The position numbers and the translations under genes were made by a program. A stretch of 64,000 bases of DNA, taken from NCBI GenBank assembly GCA_003223025.1, contig QHXR01000024.1:124001-188000 (forward strand). Direction: 5' to 3'. Positions 9,281 to 16,572 of this stretch are shown here, in pieces (positions within the stretch are counted from its first letter, which is position 1; each line of letters starts with the position of its first letter). Source of the DNA: Acidobacteriota bacterium (GTDB taxonomy: Bacteria > Acidobacteriota > Blastocatellia > Pyrinomonadales > Pyrinomonadaceae). The notes under the pieces are model-generated. The model saw nothing but the letters and a program-made list of their open reading frames with translations, ran no database searches and was not told where the DNA came from.

Positions 9281-9793
9281 CTAATGAACGCTCGAATAAG
9301 GCCAATCCTGCCATTTCTCCATGTAGCCGTGATGAACGGCGTTGTTGTGAACATAGTTGAGGCTTGCCCAGTAGTGCCGATCCGACTTCATATCCCTGTC
9401 GAAGAAGTTGAACCAGACTTTACGTCCCAGCTCTTCATCTTCCTGGTTCCACGTTCGCGCTGTCCGCCCAGGAACCTTGCCAAGTTCCTTTCGTAAGAAC
9501 TTAATGTCCTCGGTTCGCGCGAGTAGATGATAGTGATTCGGAAGGACGCACCAAGCGGAAACACTAGCTTCTGCCGTCTCGCACGCATTGACGAGCGATT
9601 GTTCGAATTCCGCCATGCGATCAGGAGAGCTACCGATAATATGCTTATGTTCGTAACAAGCGGCTGTGATGAGAAAGGTTACTAACCCCTCGAAATCCAG
9701 ATGAGGTGGCCGATGCCACGGCAATTTTCGTCCTCGGCGGCGGTTTAGTTCTCTCGCCCGATCGTCATCGCTTAGCTTCCGCCATTGATACAT
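9281..9793 (-). CDS. REP-associated tyrosine transposase (RAYT), C-terminus cut by in-frame TAG
   Basis: About 170 residues of the IS200/Y1 single-strand transposase family. The HUH motif is PNHYHLL, and the helix with the putative catalytic Tyr is LNYVHNNAVHHG. The chosen start MYQWRKL (ATG at 9793) gives the usual family N-terminus; the frame is open further upstream to 9877 but runs into the REP. The frame stops with TAG straight after WPYSSVH. Reading on in the same frame gives about 29 more family-like residues (YLEEFGKDEARKIW and DYGKGWDIY) to a TGA at 9191. The last part is therefore probably lost by a nonsense mutation, and the enzyme may be inactive or C-terminally shortened. Confidence 0.8.
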   Translation of the reverse strand: MYQWRKLSDDDRARELNRRRGRKLPWHRPPHLDFEGLVTFLITAACYEHKHIIGSSPDRMAEFEQSLVNACETAEASVSAWCVLPNHYHLLARTEDIKFLRKELGKVPGRTARTWNQEDEELGRKVWFNFFDRDMKSDRHYWASLNYVHNNAVHHGYMEKWQDWPYSSVH

Positions 9794-9860
9794 GGGCCGA
9801 TAATACAGAACCGCGGCGATTGTGTACTGAAGTAGGCTGAAAAGTTCTAAACATTTCTTA

Positions 9861-9910
9861 CGGCGATAAATCGCCAAGTTGAACTACGCGATAAATCGCG
9901 CACTCTGAAC
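9861..9910. repeat. REP pair, right end of RAYT unit
   Basis: Inverted copy of the left REP doublet: GGCGATAAATCGCC, the connector AAGTTGAACTA, then CGCGATAAATCGCGC. The outer 35 bases match the left end exactly in reverse complement. Confidence 0.75.
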
Positions 9911-9916
9911 ACACTC

Positions 9917-9981
9917 CTCAACTTTCCCTCAACCCGGTAAAACCCTCGCTCAAGTATTCCTCAAAGCCTATTCCTTATTAT
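9917..9981 (+). promoter_or_regulatory. Predicted BTAD operator and promoter of the subtilase at 10025
   Basis: Four CTCAA boxes at 9917, 9928, 9949 and 9960, giving two pairs each spaced exactly 11 bp. Nine bases after the last heptamer (CTCAAAG) is TATTAT at 9976-9981. The gene's start codon is 44 bases further, preceded by AAGGAG at 10011-10016. Confidence 0.65.
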
Positions 9982-10024
9982 TCCTGCAAATGATTTATGA
10001 ACCATTTGCAAAGGAGATAAGGTC

Positions 10025-12583
10025 GTGAAATTTCATATTAGGAAAGTGTTCTCGCTTTTGTTTATCGTCGCGATGACAGGCGGTTTTTGGTCGTTGCCGA
10101 ACGCGGGACTAGTTCAAAAAGCCGCGGCGCAGACGCACACCGCATCGCTGAGCAAGGCATTGACCTCGAGACTCGCGAGACTGGCGAATGACGCCGACGC
10201 CGGAATGGTCATCGTCGCCTTCAACACGACTACCGGTCTGCAGCAATCACACCTGAATGTCCTTCGCAGCATCGGTATCGTCGGCGGTCAGACTTTTCCG
10301 AATCTCGGCATGGTCGCTCAGCCGATGACGATCGGTCAGGTGCGCGCTCTCAGCACGAATCCGAGTGTGCGTTCGATCTGGTCGAATGATCGGCTGACGT
10401 ATTACATGCACCAGGCGCGCGTTCTTGGCGGAGTCGCAAAGCTTCAGTCAGACGCCGCTATTAACGTCCGGAACGGCGGGATGCCGGTTTCGGGAGCCGG
10501 AGATTTCAGCGTTCTGATCATTGATTCCGGAATCGATGCGACGCACGGCGATCTGCCGTTCGGATCCAAAGTCGTGCAGAATGTGCACCCGATCGTCGCG
10601 GCCGGAACGCTCGAAGGCTTCACTCCCAACATCACGATCGAAAATCTTCAGAACACAGACGAGTCCGTCGGTCACGGAACTCATTGTGCGGGAATCGTCG
10701 GCGGCACCGGACTTCGTTCCGGCGGACTTTATACCGGCGTCGCTCCGGGGGCAAAGCTTATCGGCGCCGGTCTCGGAGCCGGCATCGCGGTGCTGAACGC
10801 GATCGGTGCGTGGGAATGGGGAATCGCGAATCAGTTTCGTTACAACATCCGCGTTGTAAGTAATTCGTACGGTCCGCTCGGCGGCGGCGAATATGATCCG
10901 GATCATCCGTTCATGATCGCGAGCAAGATCATGTACGACCGAAGCGCTTCGATCCTTTTCGCCGCCGGAAATGACGGCTCCGCAAAAGACACTTTGTCGC
11001 CCTATGCACAAGCACCGTGGGTGATCGGAGTTGCGGCTGGAACGAAAGAAGGAACGCTCGCCGATTTTTCGTCGCGGGGAACTCCGAAAGCGATCCGTCT
11101 TTCCGACTCGGATCCTAGTAATGACAACGACGCTCCGACGATCACCGCGCCGGGAACCGGACGAGCCTTCGAGAGCGATGCGTCGAGATTCACGACCGAC
11201 ATCGTCTCCGTCCGCGCGACTTCGAACATATCGGCAAACGGCACGACGGCCGATGCCGAGCTTCCGGTCGGATTTATTCCGTTCTATACGCAGATCTCCG
11301 GCACGTCGATGGCGACTCCGTACACTGCAGGCGTCGTCGCACTCATGCTCGACGCCGATCCGACGCTGACGCCGGACGAGATCAAACAGATCCTGACGGC
11401 GACCGCATCGAGGATGCCGGGCTATGACGACTACGAGGTCGGCTCCGGTTTCATCAACGCGTATGCCGCGGTCGATAAAGTTTTCAATCGAAGTCGAGCT
11501 TACCGAAGCAACCAGGAACCGGCATTCAATGCAGTTTTCGGCGAAGAGCGTCCGCCGCAGCAGAGTTTTCACATCGATTACGATCCGTCCGTTTCCGGAG
11601 CCGGCTCGACGAACTCGACAACATTTACGGTTGAGCCCGGCATCAGCGCTCTCGACATTTCAGCGACAGTCGACACCGTTCTCGAAGAGGGAACAGGAAA
11701 TCTCGTCGGAGTGAGAGCGTACGACCCGAGCGGTGTCGCTTACGGTGCGACGAGCATTCCGCTTCCGGTGATCGGAACGAACAAACGCGAGATAACGGTT
11801 GCGAATCCGCAATCCGGAACATGGCGATTGGAAGTGCGCGGAGCGAGCGGACTGACTGCGGTCCCGGTCGGTGCACCGACGCAGATCGCCGCACCCGGTC
11901 CGGTTGACGGCGTTATCAATCAGGTCAAATATGTGCTGCCTGTGATCCCGGACATTCAAAGCAATCCGAATCAATCCGATATCGAAACGGCTGTCAGGAA
12001 TCGCCTGATCGACACTTACGCGGACGGATCGTTCCGTCCCGGCTCGATCGTGACGCGCGAAGATCTTGCTCGCTCGCTGTCGCTTAACACGAGTCTTCGA
12101 CAGTCGCTCGCGGCGACCGCGAAATTCGGCGATGTGTCCGGCGATCTCGTCGGGATTTCCGAAGCGGTCACCGCGAAAGGGTCGACACTTCGTGATTTCG
12201 ATTTTGTCCCGGGCGGGATGATGAGCTTCTCGGGAAATTCATTCAATCCGGCCGGAACGGTGAACAGACTCGACATCGCAGTCGCATTCGTCAAAGCGCT
12301 CGGACATGACGCGGAGGCGCGGGCACTCGCGAACTCGACGGTCACATCCGGCGGAATTGCGTTGACGGACAACGCTCAGATCCCCGGAGCGCTTCGCGGG
12401 TATGTCCAGCTCGCGATCAACAAGGGATTATTCGAAGCGTTTCCGTCTGAAGTGCGACAGATCGCACCGGGCCAGTTCATCGTCGTTCCCGGACCGCGAT
12501 TCGAACCGGCGACGACCGTATCGCGAGCGACGCTCGCCGTGAAATTAAACATCTACCGCACGTTGTTCACAACGGGCGGTTAA
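10025..12583 (+). CDS. Secreted S8 serine protease with SLH-like tail
   Basis: An 852-residue exported subtilase. Signal peptide at about 1-36 (ends AAAQT). The propeptide-like domain has the LRSIGIVGG motif shared with its paralogues. Catalytic Asp in IIDSGIDATHGD (about 167), His in VGHGTHCAG (about 217), Ser in GTSMATPYTAG (about 428). A beta-sandwich (about 515-620) precedes three SLH-like segments (YADGSFRPGSIVTREDLA, FNPAGTVNRLDIA, FEPATTVSRATLA). GTG at 10025 is the start, eight bases after AAGGAG. It probably degrades extracellular protein while anchored to the envelope. The M36 metallopeptidase follows in the same direction after a stable hairpin. Confidence 0.92.
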   Translation: MKFHIRKVFSLLFIVAMTGGFWSLPNAGLVQKAAAQTHTASLSKALTSRLARLANDADAGMVIVAFNTTTGLQQSHLNVLRSIGIVGGQTFPNLGMVAQPMTIGQVRALSTNPSVRSIWSNDRLTYYMHQARVLGGVAKLQSDAAINVRNGGMPVSGAGDFSVLIIDSGIDATHGDLPFGSKVVQNVHPIVAAGTLEGFTPNITIENLQNTDESVGHGTHCAGIVGGTGLRSGGLYTGVAPGAKLIGAGLGAGIAVLNAIGAWEWGIANQFRYNIRVVSNSYGPLGGGEYDPDHPFMIASKIMYDRSASILFAAGNDGSAKDTLSPYAQAPWVIGVAAGTKEGTLADFSSRGTPKAIRLSDSDPSNDNDAPTITAPGTGRAFESDASRFTTDIVSVRATSNISANGTTADAELPVGFIPFYTQISGTSMATPYTAGVVALMLDADPTLTPDEIKQILTATASRMPGYDDYEVGSGFINAYAAVDKVFNRSRAYRSNQEPAFNAVFGEERPPQQSFHIDYDPSVSGAGSTNSTTFTVEPGISALDISATVDTVLEEGTGNLVGVRAYDPSGVAYGATSIPLPVIGTNKREITVANPQSGTWRLEVRGASGLTAVPVGAPTQIAAPGPVDGVINQVKYVLPVIPDIQSNPNQSDIETAVRNRLIDTYADGSFRPGSIVTREDLARSLSLNTSLRQSLAATAKFGDVSGDLVGISEAVTAKGSTLRDFDFVPGGMMSFSGNSFNPAGTVNRLDIAVAFVKALGHDAEARALANSTVTSGGIALTDNAQIPGALRGYVQLAINKGLFEAFPSEVRQIAPGQFIVVPGPRFEPATTVSRATLAVKLNIYRTLFTTGG

Positions 12584-12620
12584 CGAAGTCGTTCCTCGCG
12601 GGGGCAAGGAACGATAAAAA

Positions 12621-12652
12621 CCAGGGAGCCCGTCTTCGGATGGGTTTCCTGG
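12621..12652 (+). other. Stable UUCG-capped RNA hairpin between two protease genes
   Basis: A 14-base-pair stem (12621-12634 with 12639-12652, including G-U pairs) closed by a C(UUCG)G tetraloop. No T-tract follows, so it is more likely a processing or stability element, or a partial terminator, than a simple intrinsic terminator. GGAGGAG just before ATG 12690 is the ribosome site of the next gene. Confidence 0.6.
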
Positions 12653-12689
12653 GATTCATGAGATCGAACGAAGAATTTCTGGAGGAGAA

Positions 12690-15600
12690 ATGAAAAGCAA
12701 AACGAAACGAACAAGCCGGGATCTCGCCATCAAGTTTTTTATCATCGCCGTGATCTGTGTCGGCATCATGGCTGCACTCAATCTTTGGACGAATGCGACG
12801 AAGGCGTCGCAGGCGAATAACGATATTCTGGCGAAGATCTATCAGAGGCCGGCCCCGAATTTCGATCTTAATGAAACCAGAGCGTTGACCAACGTTCGTG
12901 TCGCTTCAGGAGAGCAGCTCGCGGCGCTCGCTAATCTGAAAACGTCGACGAATTCTCCGAACATGACGGTTCGATGGAGCGACTTCGGCGGATCGCCCGA
13001 CGTAATTTATGACTTTGCGTCCGCCCCCAGCACGGCGTCGCCCGAGCAAGCGGCTCGTACTTTCATTTCTCAAAACTCAGCCCTGTTTGGTGTCACCGAT
13101 CTCAATAGCTTCACTCTGTTCAATGATGTTCGGGCGCTCGGCGGACACTTGCTGAGATTCCGGCAACAGTTCAACGGAGTTCCGGTCCATGATGGCGGAA
13201 TCGGTATCGTGATGAACGGCCGCAATCAGGTCATCATGGCGTCCGGACCGTTCTTCCGCGATGTGAACATCAACACGCAGCCTTCACTTTCGGCCGAGCA
13301 GGCGCGTGCGGCGGCAGATTCCGATCTCTCACGCTTTTCAGTAAACATTCCGGCCGCGGTTTCGAATCTCCTTCAGAACGCGCTCGGTATGTTTACGCAG
13401 CAGATGGCTCCCGTTTCGCAACTCGAGCCGAAACTCGCGATCTATCCGACCGCGGACGGCTATCGGCTGATCTGGAAAGTTGCGAAGTTCTCGACGAATC
13501 CGTTTGGACTTTACATCGTATCGGTAGATGCGAACACCGGTGAGGTCGTAAATCGACGCGACTTCATCACGTATCAGCAAGCGCCGCCGGTGCTTCCTTT
13601 CACGGCAGACATTTATCCGAAATATCCGCGCATCACGCCCCAGCTAAAGGATCAGGGGATCATCAGCGTCTGCGGCGATAAGCCGTGCGATCAGGTGCGA
13701 GCGACTCTGCGAAAGTTTGATCAGACGAATGTCGTCACCGGAGTGAACGGTACGCTGACGGGAACGCACACGATCGTCAACAACGCGCTTGCGACAAAGC
13801 AGCCGTTCGCACAAGCCGCACTCGGCACGTGGCACTTCGCGAAGGATGATCCCGTCGCGTTCGAAGCGCGAACGAACGAACAGGATCACTTCGCCGAGCC
13901 GGCCGAACATCAGGATGAGATCAACGCATTCTTTTTCACGACCTACTTGCTCGAGTACATCGATCATCTGCATCGCGCCGGCGATCCGGGAACGTTCGGA
14001 TCGAACGGAGCATTCCCCGAAGAATATCCGAATTCTTCAACTCCGCTTCCGGCGACAGTTCACATCCCCGATGTATTTCCTCTGCTCGATGGAGGAGCCG
14101 GATATCCGGCACCGGACGATCCGGAATTTGTGCAGAAGGTTCTCGGTCTGGACAATGCGTTTGCGCTGAATGCGACGCCGATCGTTGAAGAGTTAACAGG
14201 CGTTAAATCTCCGGTCGTGATCAATCCGACATCATACGGCCATGGTTTTCTTTTTAACGACACGGCCCTCGAAGGCACTGTGCCTTACCACGAAGGAACG
14301 CACGCCGTAATCACGCCGATCGCCGGTCTCGAAGGCGAGGAAGGAAGTGCGCTGAACGAAGGTCAGGCCGATTCATGGGCGTTCACGATCACCGACAACG
14401 CGAGCCTTGGTGACTACGTCGTCGCTGGTTATCGCCTGCGTCAGGAATTTCGAAACGTCGGACGTGATCCGGATTCGATCGGTTACATCCGCAGTGCGAG
14501 ATCGACTCTCAAATATTCGGATATCGCGACGCGTTTGATCAGTGGTGCTCCGAGCTTCGAAGAGCACTACGACGGCGAGATCTACATGTCGACGATGTGG
14601 GATTTCCGCGAGATGCTCAACCGGATGTATCCGCAGACAAATCTTTTCAAGCGTCCGACTCCCGAGACCGGTGCTCCGATCAAACCGATCACGAAGGGTA
14701 CGAACATTTACGAACGCATCTTTCTCGGATCGATGTACGTTCTCGGCACTACGTCGCCCGACACGATGGTGAAAGCTCGCGACGCGATGATCGTCGCAGA
14801 CAAAATGCTTTATCCGTCGAATCCGACAGATGAAGCCGCACCGGGCATTCATCGATCGCTGATCGAGCAACTGTTCGCGGCGAAAGAGCTCGGAGTAAAT
14901 GCACTCGAATTCTCCGCAGGCAAGGCTACGATCTCGACGCAAGTCACGCCCTTCGCCGGAAGCCAGGCGGCACCCGAAGTTCCGTCGAACGTCCAGGCAA
15001 CACCGGCGACGACGCGTTCGATGAAAGTAACTTGGAGCGCGGTTCCGAACGCGATCGCTTACGAAGTCTTGAAACGCAAGATCGCATTGGCCGGACATCG
15101 CGAGCCGAACGGCCGACGCGAGTTCAATGATGGCGATGCATCCACCACCGGATATCGTCATGTCGCGTACGTCAACAGCGACACGACGCAGTACACGGAT
15201 GCCGGAAGAGTTTCTGAGATCTATACGCCGGCCGGCCTGGACAATTTATATGACAGCGAATATATCGTTCGCGCGATCGGCGTGAACTCGACCGGTCAGG
15301 TCGGCTTCTCGCAATTCTCAGGCTCGAGTCGGGCGTTGCAGCAGCAACAGGATCTGACATCACAGATCGATTCCGCGCTTTCGAACATCGCATTCACGGG
15401 CGGCGTCACATCATTCGATAACAAACTAACGAACACCCGCGGCGCGCTTTCAGCGGACAAGACGATCTATACGCCGATCGAATTCAAGATCGTCAGCATC
15501 TCGAACCCGACCGTGACGGTTCGCAATGCAGACTCGGGCGGAAACACATTCGTCTTCAATCAGGCACTCGGACTCGGACAGACATCGGGAGCGAAGCGGA

Positions 15601-16241
15601 TGGAATTCAATAATCCGATGACGCAGTTGTTCACGTTCGACGCGCGGATCTACGGAAACGCATTCGCCGGCAATACGATCGGAACCGGATCGCAGGGCGG
15701 CGATGGAACATCGAATCCGCCACCTCCGGTAGTTTACTCGCTCTACAACCAGGCCTTCTCCGGTGCGTTGATCGCGGGCGAGCCGGCAGGAAGCGGCGTC
15801 AATTCAACGACGTGGGGGAATCCGACGTTCAAGGGAATCACTTGGGATGAGGTTCTCATCACGACCAAGTCCGATGCGATCGCACTTGAAGCGCGATTAT
15901 CCGCGACCGGTGCGGTAGTCGACATGGACTTCGAACTTTACACCGCGGGCGGACAACTGATCACGCGTTCGGCTACGACATCGGCGAACGAGTTCGTCAG
16001 CTCGGCTGTCACACCGAACACGACGTACCGACTCCGGGTCCTTGGCTGGGCAAACGGTCCTGCGACATACAACATCGCGACGACGCAGTTGCTCCCGAAC
16101 GGTTCATCGAACGAGAACGGCGGCACGCGCACAAGCGACGGATCGATCCTTACATCGTCGGTGACGAACGCGATCGGCGGGCTGTACCGGTTCACGGTTA
16201 ATCCGATCACGAGGCGAGTGACGTTTACGTTTTTACACTAG
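12690..16241 (+). CDS. Secreted M36 (fungalysin-type) metallopeptidase
   Basis: A 1183-residue exported zinc peptidase. An N-terminal membrane/signal segment (about 13-32) is followed by an FTP-like propeptide region with LGGHLLRFRQQFNGVPV. The zinc motif HEGTH (HExxH, about 534) and downstream NEGQAD (third ligand Glu, about 556) identify the gluzincin family. A fibronectin III-like domain (from about 768, EVPSNVQATP) and a C-terminal PPC-like beta domain with TYRLRVLGWANGPATYNI follow. No SLH repeats are seen, so it may be released. It lies 106 bp after a subtilase gene and is probably co-transcribed. A strong terminator follows. Confidence 0.88.
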   Translation: MKSKTKRTSRDLAIKFFIIAVICVGIMAALNLWTNATKASQANNDILAKIYQRPAPNFDLNETRALTNVRVASGEQLAALANLKTSTNSPNMTVRWSDFGGSPDVIYDFASAPSTASPEQAARTFISQNSALFGVTDLNSFTLFNDVRALGGHLLRFRQQFNGVPVHDGGIGIVMNGRNQVIMASGPFFRDVNINTQPSLSAEQARAAADSDLSRFSVNIPAAVSNLLQNALGMFTQQMAPVSQLEPKLAIYPTADGYRLIWKVAKFSTNPFGLYIVSVDANTGEVVNRRDFITYQQAPPVLPFTADIYPKYPRITPQLKDQGIISVCGDKPCDQVRATLRKFDQTNVVTGVNGTLTGTHTIVNNALATKQPFAQAALGTWHFAKDDPVAFEARTNEQDHFAEPAEHQDEINAFFFTTYLLEYIDHLHRAGDPGTFGSNGAFPEEYPNSSTPLPATVHIPDVFPLLDGGAGYPAPDDPEFVQKVLGLDNAFALNATPIVEELTGVKSPVVINPTSYGHGFLFNDTALEGTVPYHEGTHAVITPIAGLEGEEGSALNEGQADSWAFTITDNASLGDYVVAGYRLRQEFRNVGRDPDSIGYIRSARSTLKYSDIATRLISGAPSFEEHYDGEIYMSTMWDFREMLNRMYPQTNLFKRPTPETGAPIKPITKGTNIYERIFLGSMYVLGTTSPDTMVKARDAMIVADKMLYPSNPTDEAAPGIHRSLIEQLFAAKELGVNALEFSAGKATISTQVTPFAGSQAAPEVPSNVQATPATTRSMKVTWSAVPNAIAYEVLKRKIALAGHREPNGRREFNDGDASTTGYRHVAYVNSDTTQYTDAGRVSEIYTPAGLDNLYDSEYIVRAIGVNSTGQVGFSQFSGSSRALQQQQDLTSQIDSALSNIAFTGGVTSFDNKLTNTRGALSADKTIYTPIEFKIVSISNPTVTVRNADSGGNTFVFNQALGLGQTSGAKRMEFNNPMTQLFTFDARIYGNAFAGNTIGTGSQGGDGTSNPPPPVVYSLYNQAFSGALIAGEPAGSGVNSTTWGNPTFKGITWDEVLITTKSDAIALEARLSATGAVVDMDFELYTAGGQLITRSATTSANEFVSSAVTPNTTYRLRVLGWANGPATYNIATTQLLPNGSSNENGGTRTSDGSILTSSVTNAIGGLYRFTVNPITRRVTFTFLH

Positions 16242-16278
16242 CTAGCCCTCTTATCTAGCTGATGGGCCGCGGCCGATC

Positions 16279-16310
16279 GGGCTGCCTCCGGTGAGGCGGC
16301 CCATTTTTTT
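16279..16310 (+). terminator. Intrinsic terminator after the M36 gene
   Basis: Ten-base-pair stem GGGCTGCCTC/GAGGCGGCCC with loop CGGT, followed by ATTTTTTT. Confidence 0.85.
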
Positions 16311-16355
16311 AGTTGAAATTTGGGATTTGGGATTTAGGAACGGAGGCTGGCAGGC

Positions 16356-16441
16356 GGCGGATGCGACTGGAACGCAAAGTTTGACGCCGCGGAAGCCACG
16401 GCGTTGCAGGCGGGGACGCCTGCGTTCCAGTCGCATCCGCC
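16356..16441. repeat. Dispersed palindromic element, copy 1 (short form)
   Basis: Perfect 20-bp terminal inverted repeats (GGCGGATGCGACTGGAACGC and its complement) enclose the CCGCGGAAGCCACGGCGTTGCAGG core. It is 86 bp long against about 145 bp for the other copies. Heptanucleotide AAATCC-type repeats flank it (16312-16338 and 16466-16493). Confidence 0.8.
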
Positions 16442-16502
16442 ATCTGGGCTCAGCTTCCTTCTTCAATCCAAAATCCAAAATCCAAATTCCAAAATGGGAG
16501 GT

Positions 16503-16546
16503 CTCAAGTTCTCCTCAACTATCTCTCAACCCTTGTTTCATATCTT
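16503..16546 (+). promoter_or_regulatory. Predicted BTAD operator and promoter of the subtilase at 16573
   Basis: Three CTCAA boxes at 16503, 16514 and 16525, each exactly 11 bp apart. Nine bases after the last heptamer (CTCAACC) is TATCTT at 16541-16546. The start codon is 27 bases downstream with GGGAGGG at 16562-16568. Confidence 0.68.
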
Positions 16547-16572
16547 CAACATGGACAGATCGGGAGGGAACG

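Larger units (their letters stand above)
9136..9910. mobile_element. REP-flanked RAYT transposase unit
   Basis: A 775-bp unit bounded by perfect 35-bp inverted repeats (9136-9170 and 9876-9910). Each is followed inward by a second small palindrome of the GCGATTTATCGC type. It encloses one minus-strand IS200-like transposase gene. It lies five bases after the regulator stop codon and six bases before the CTCAA boxes of the next subtilase. Confidence 0.75.

Noticed and set aside
8938-9354. Minus-strand frame over the regulator 3' end and REP
   Set aside because: It mixes regulator antisense and repeat sequence in the wrong frame; the true transposase continuation is in the frame of 9281-9793.
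9794-9877. Longer N-terminus of the RAYT transposase starting at TTG 9877
   Set aside because: It would be encoded partly by the REP palindrome; the usual family start MYQWRKL is at 9793.
16291-16572. 94-residue N-terminal extension of the third subtilase
   Set aside because: It runs through a dispersed palindrome and the CTCAA operator; ATG 16573 has a good ribosome site and a signal peptide.
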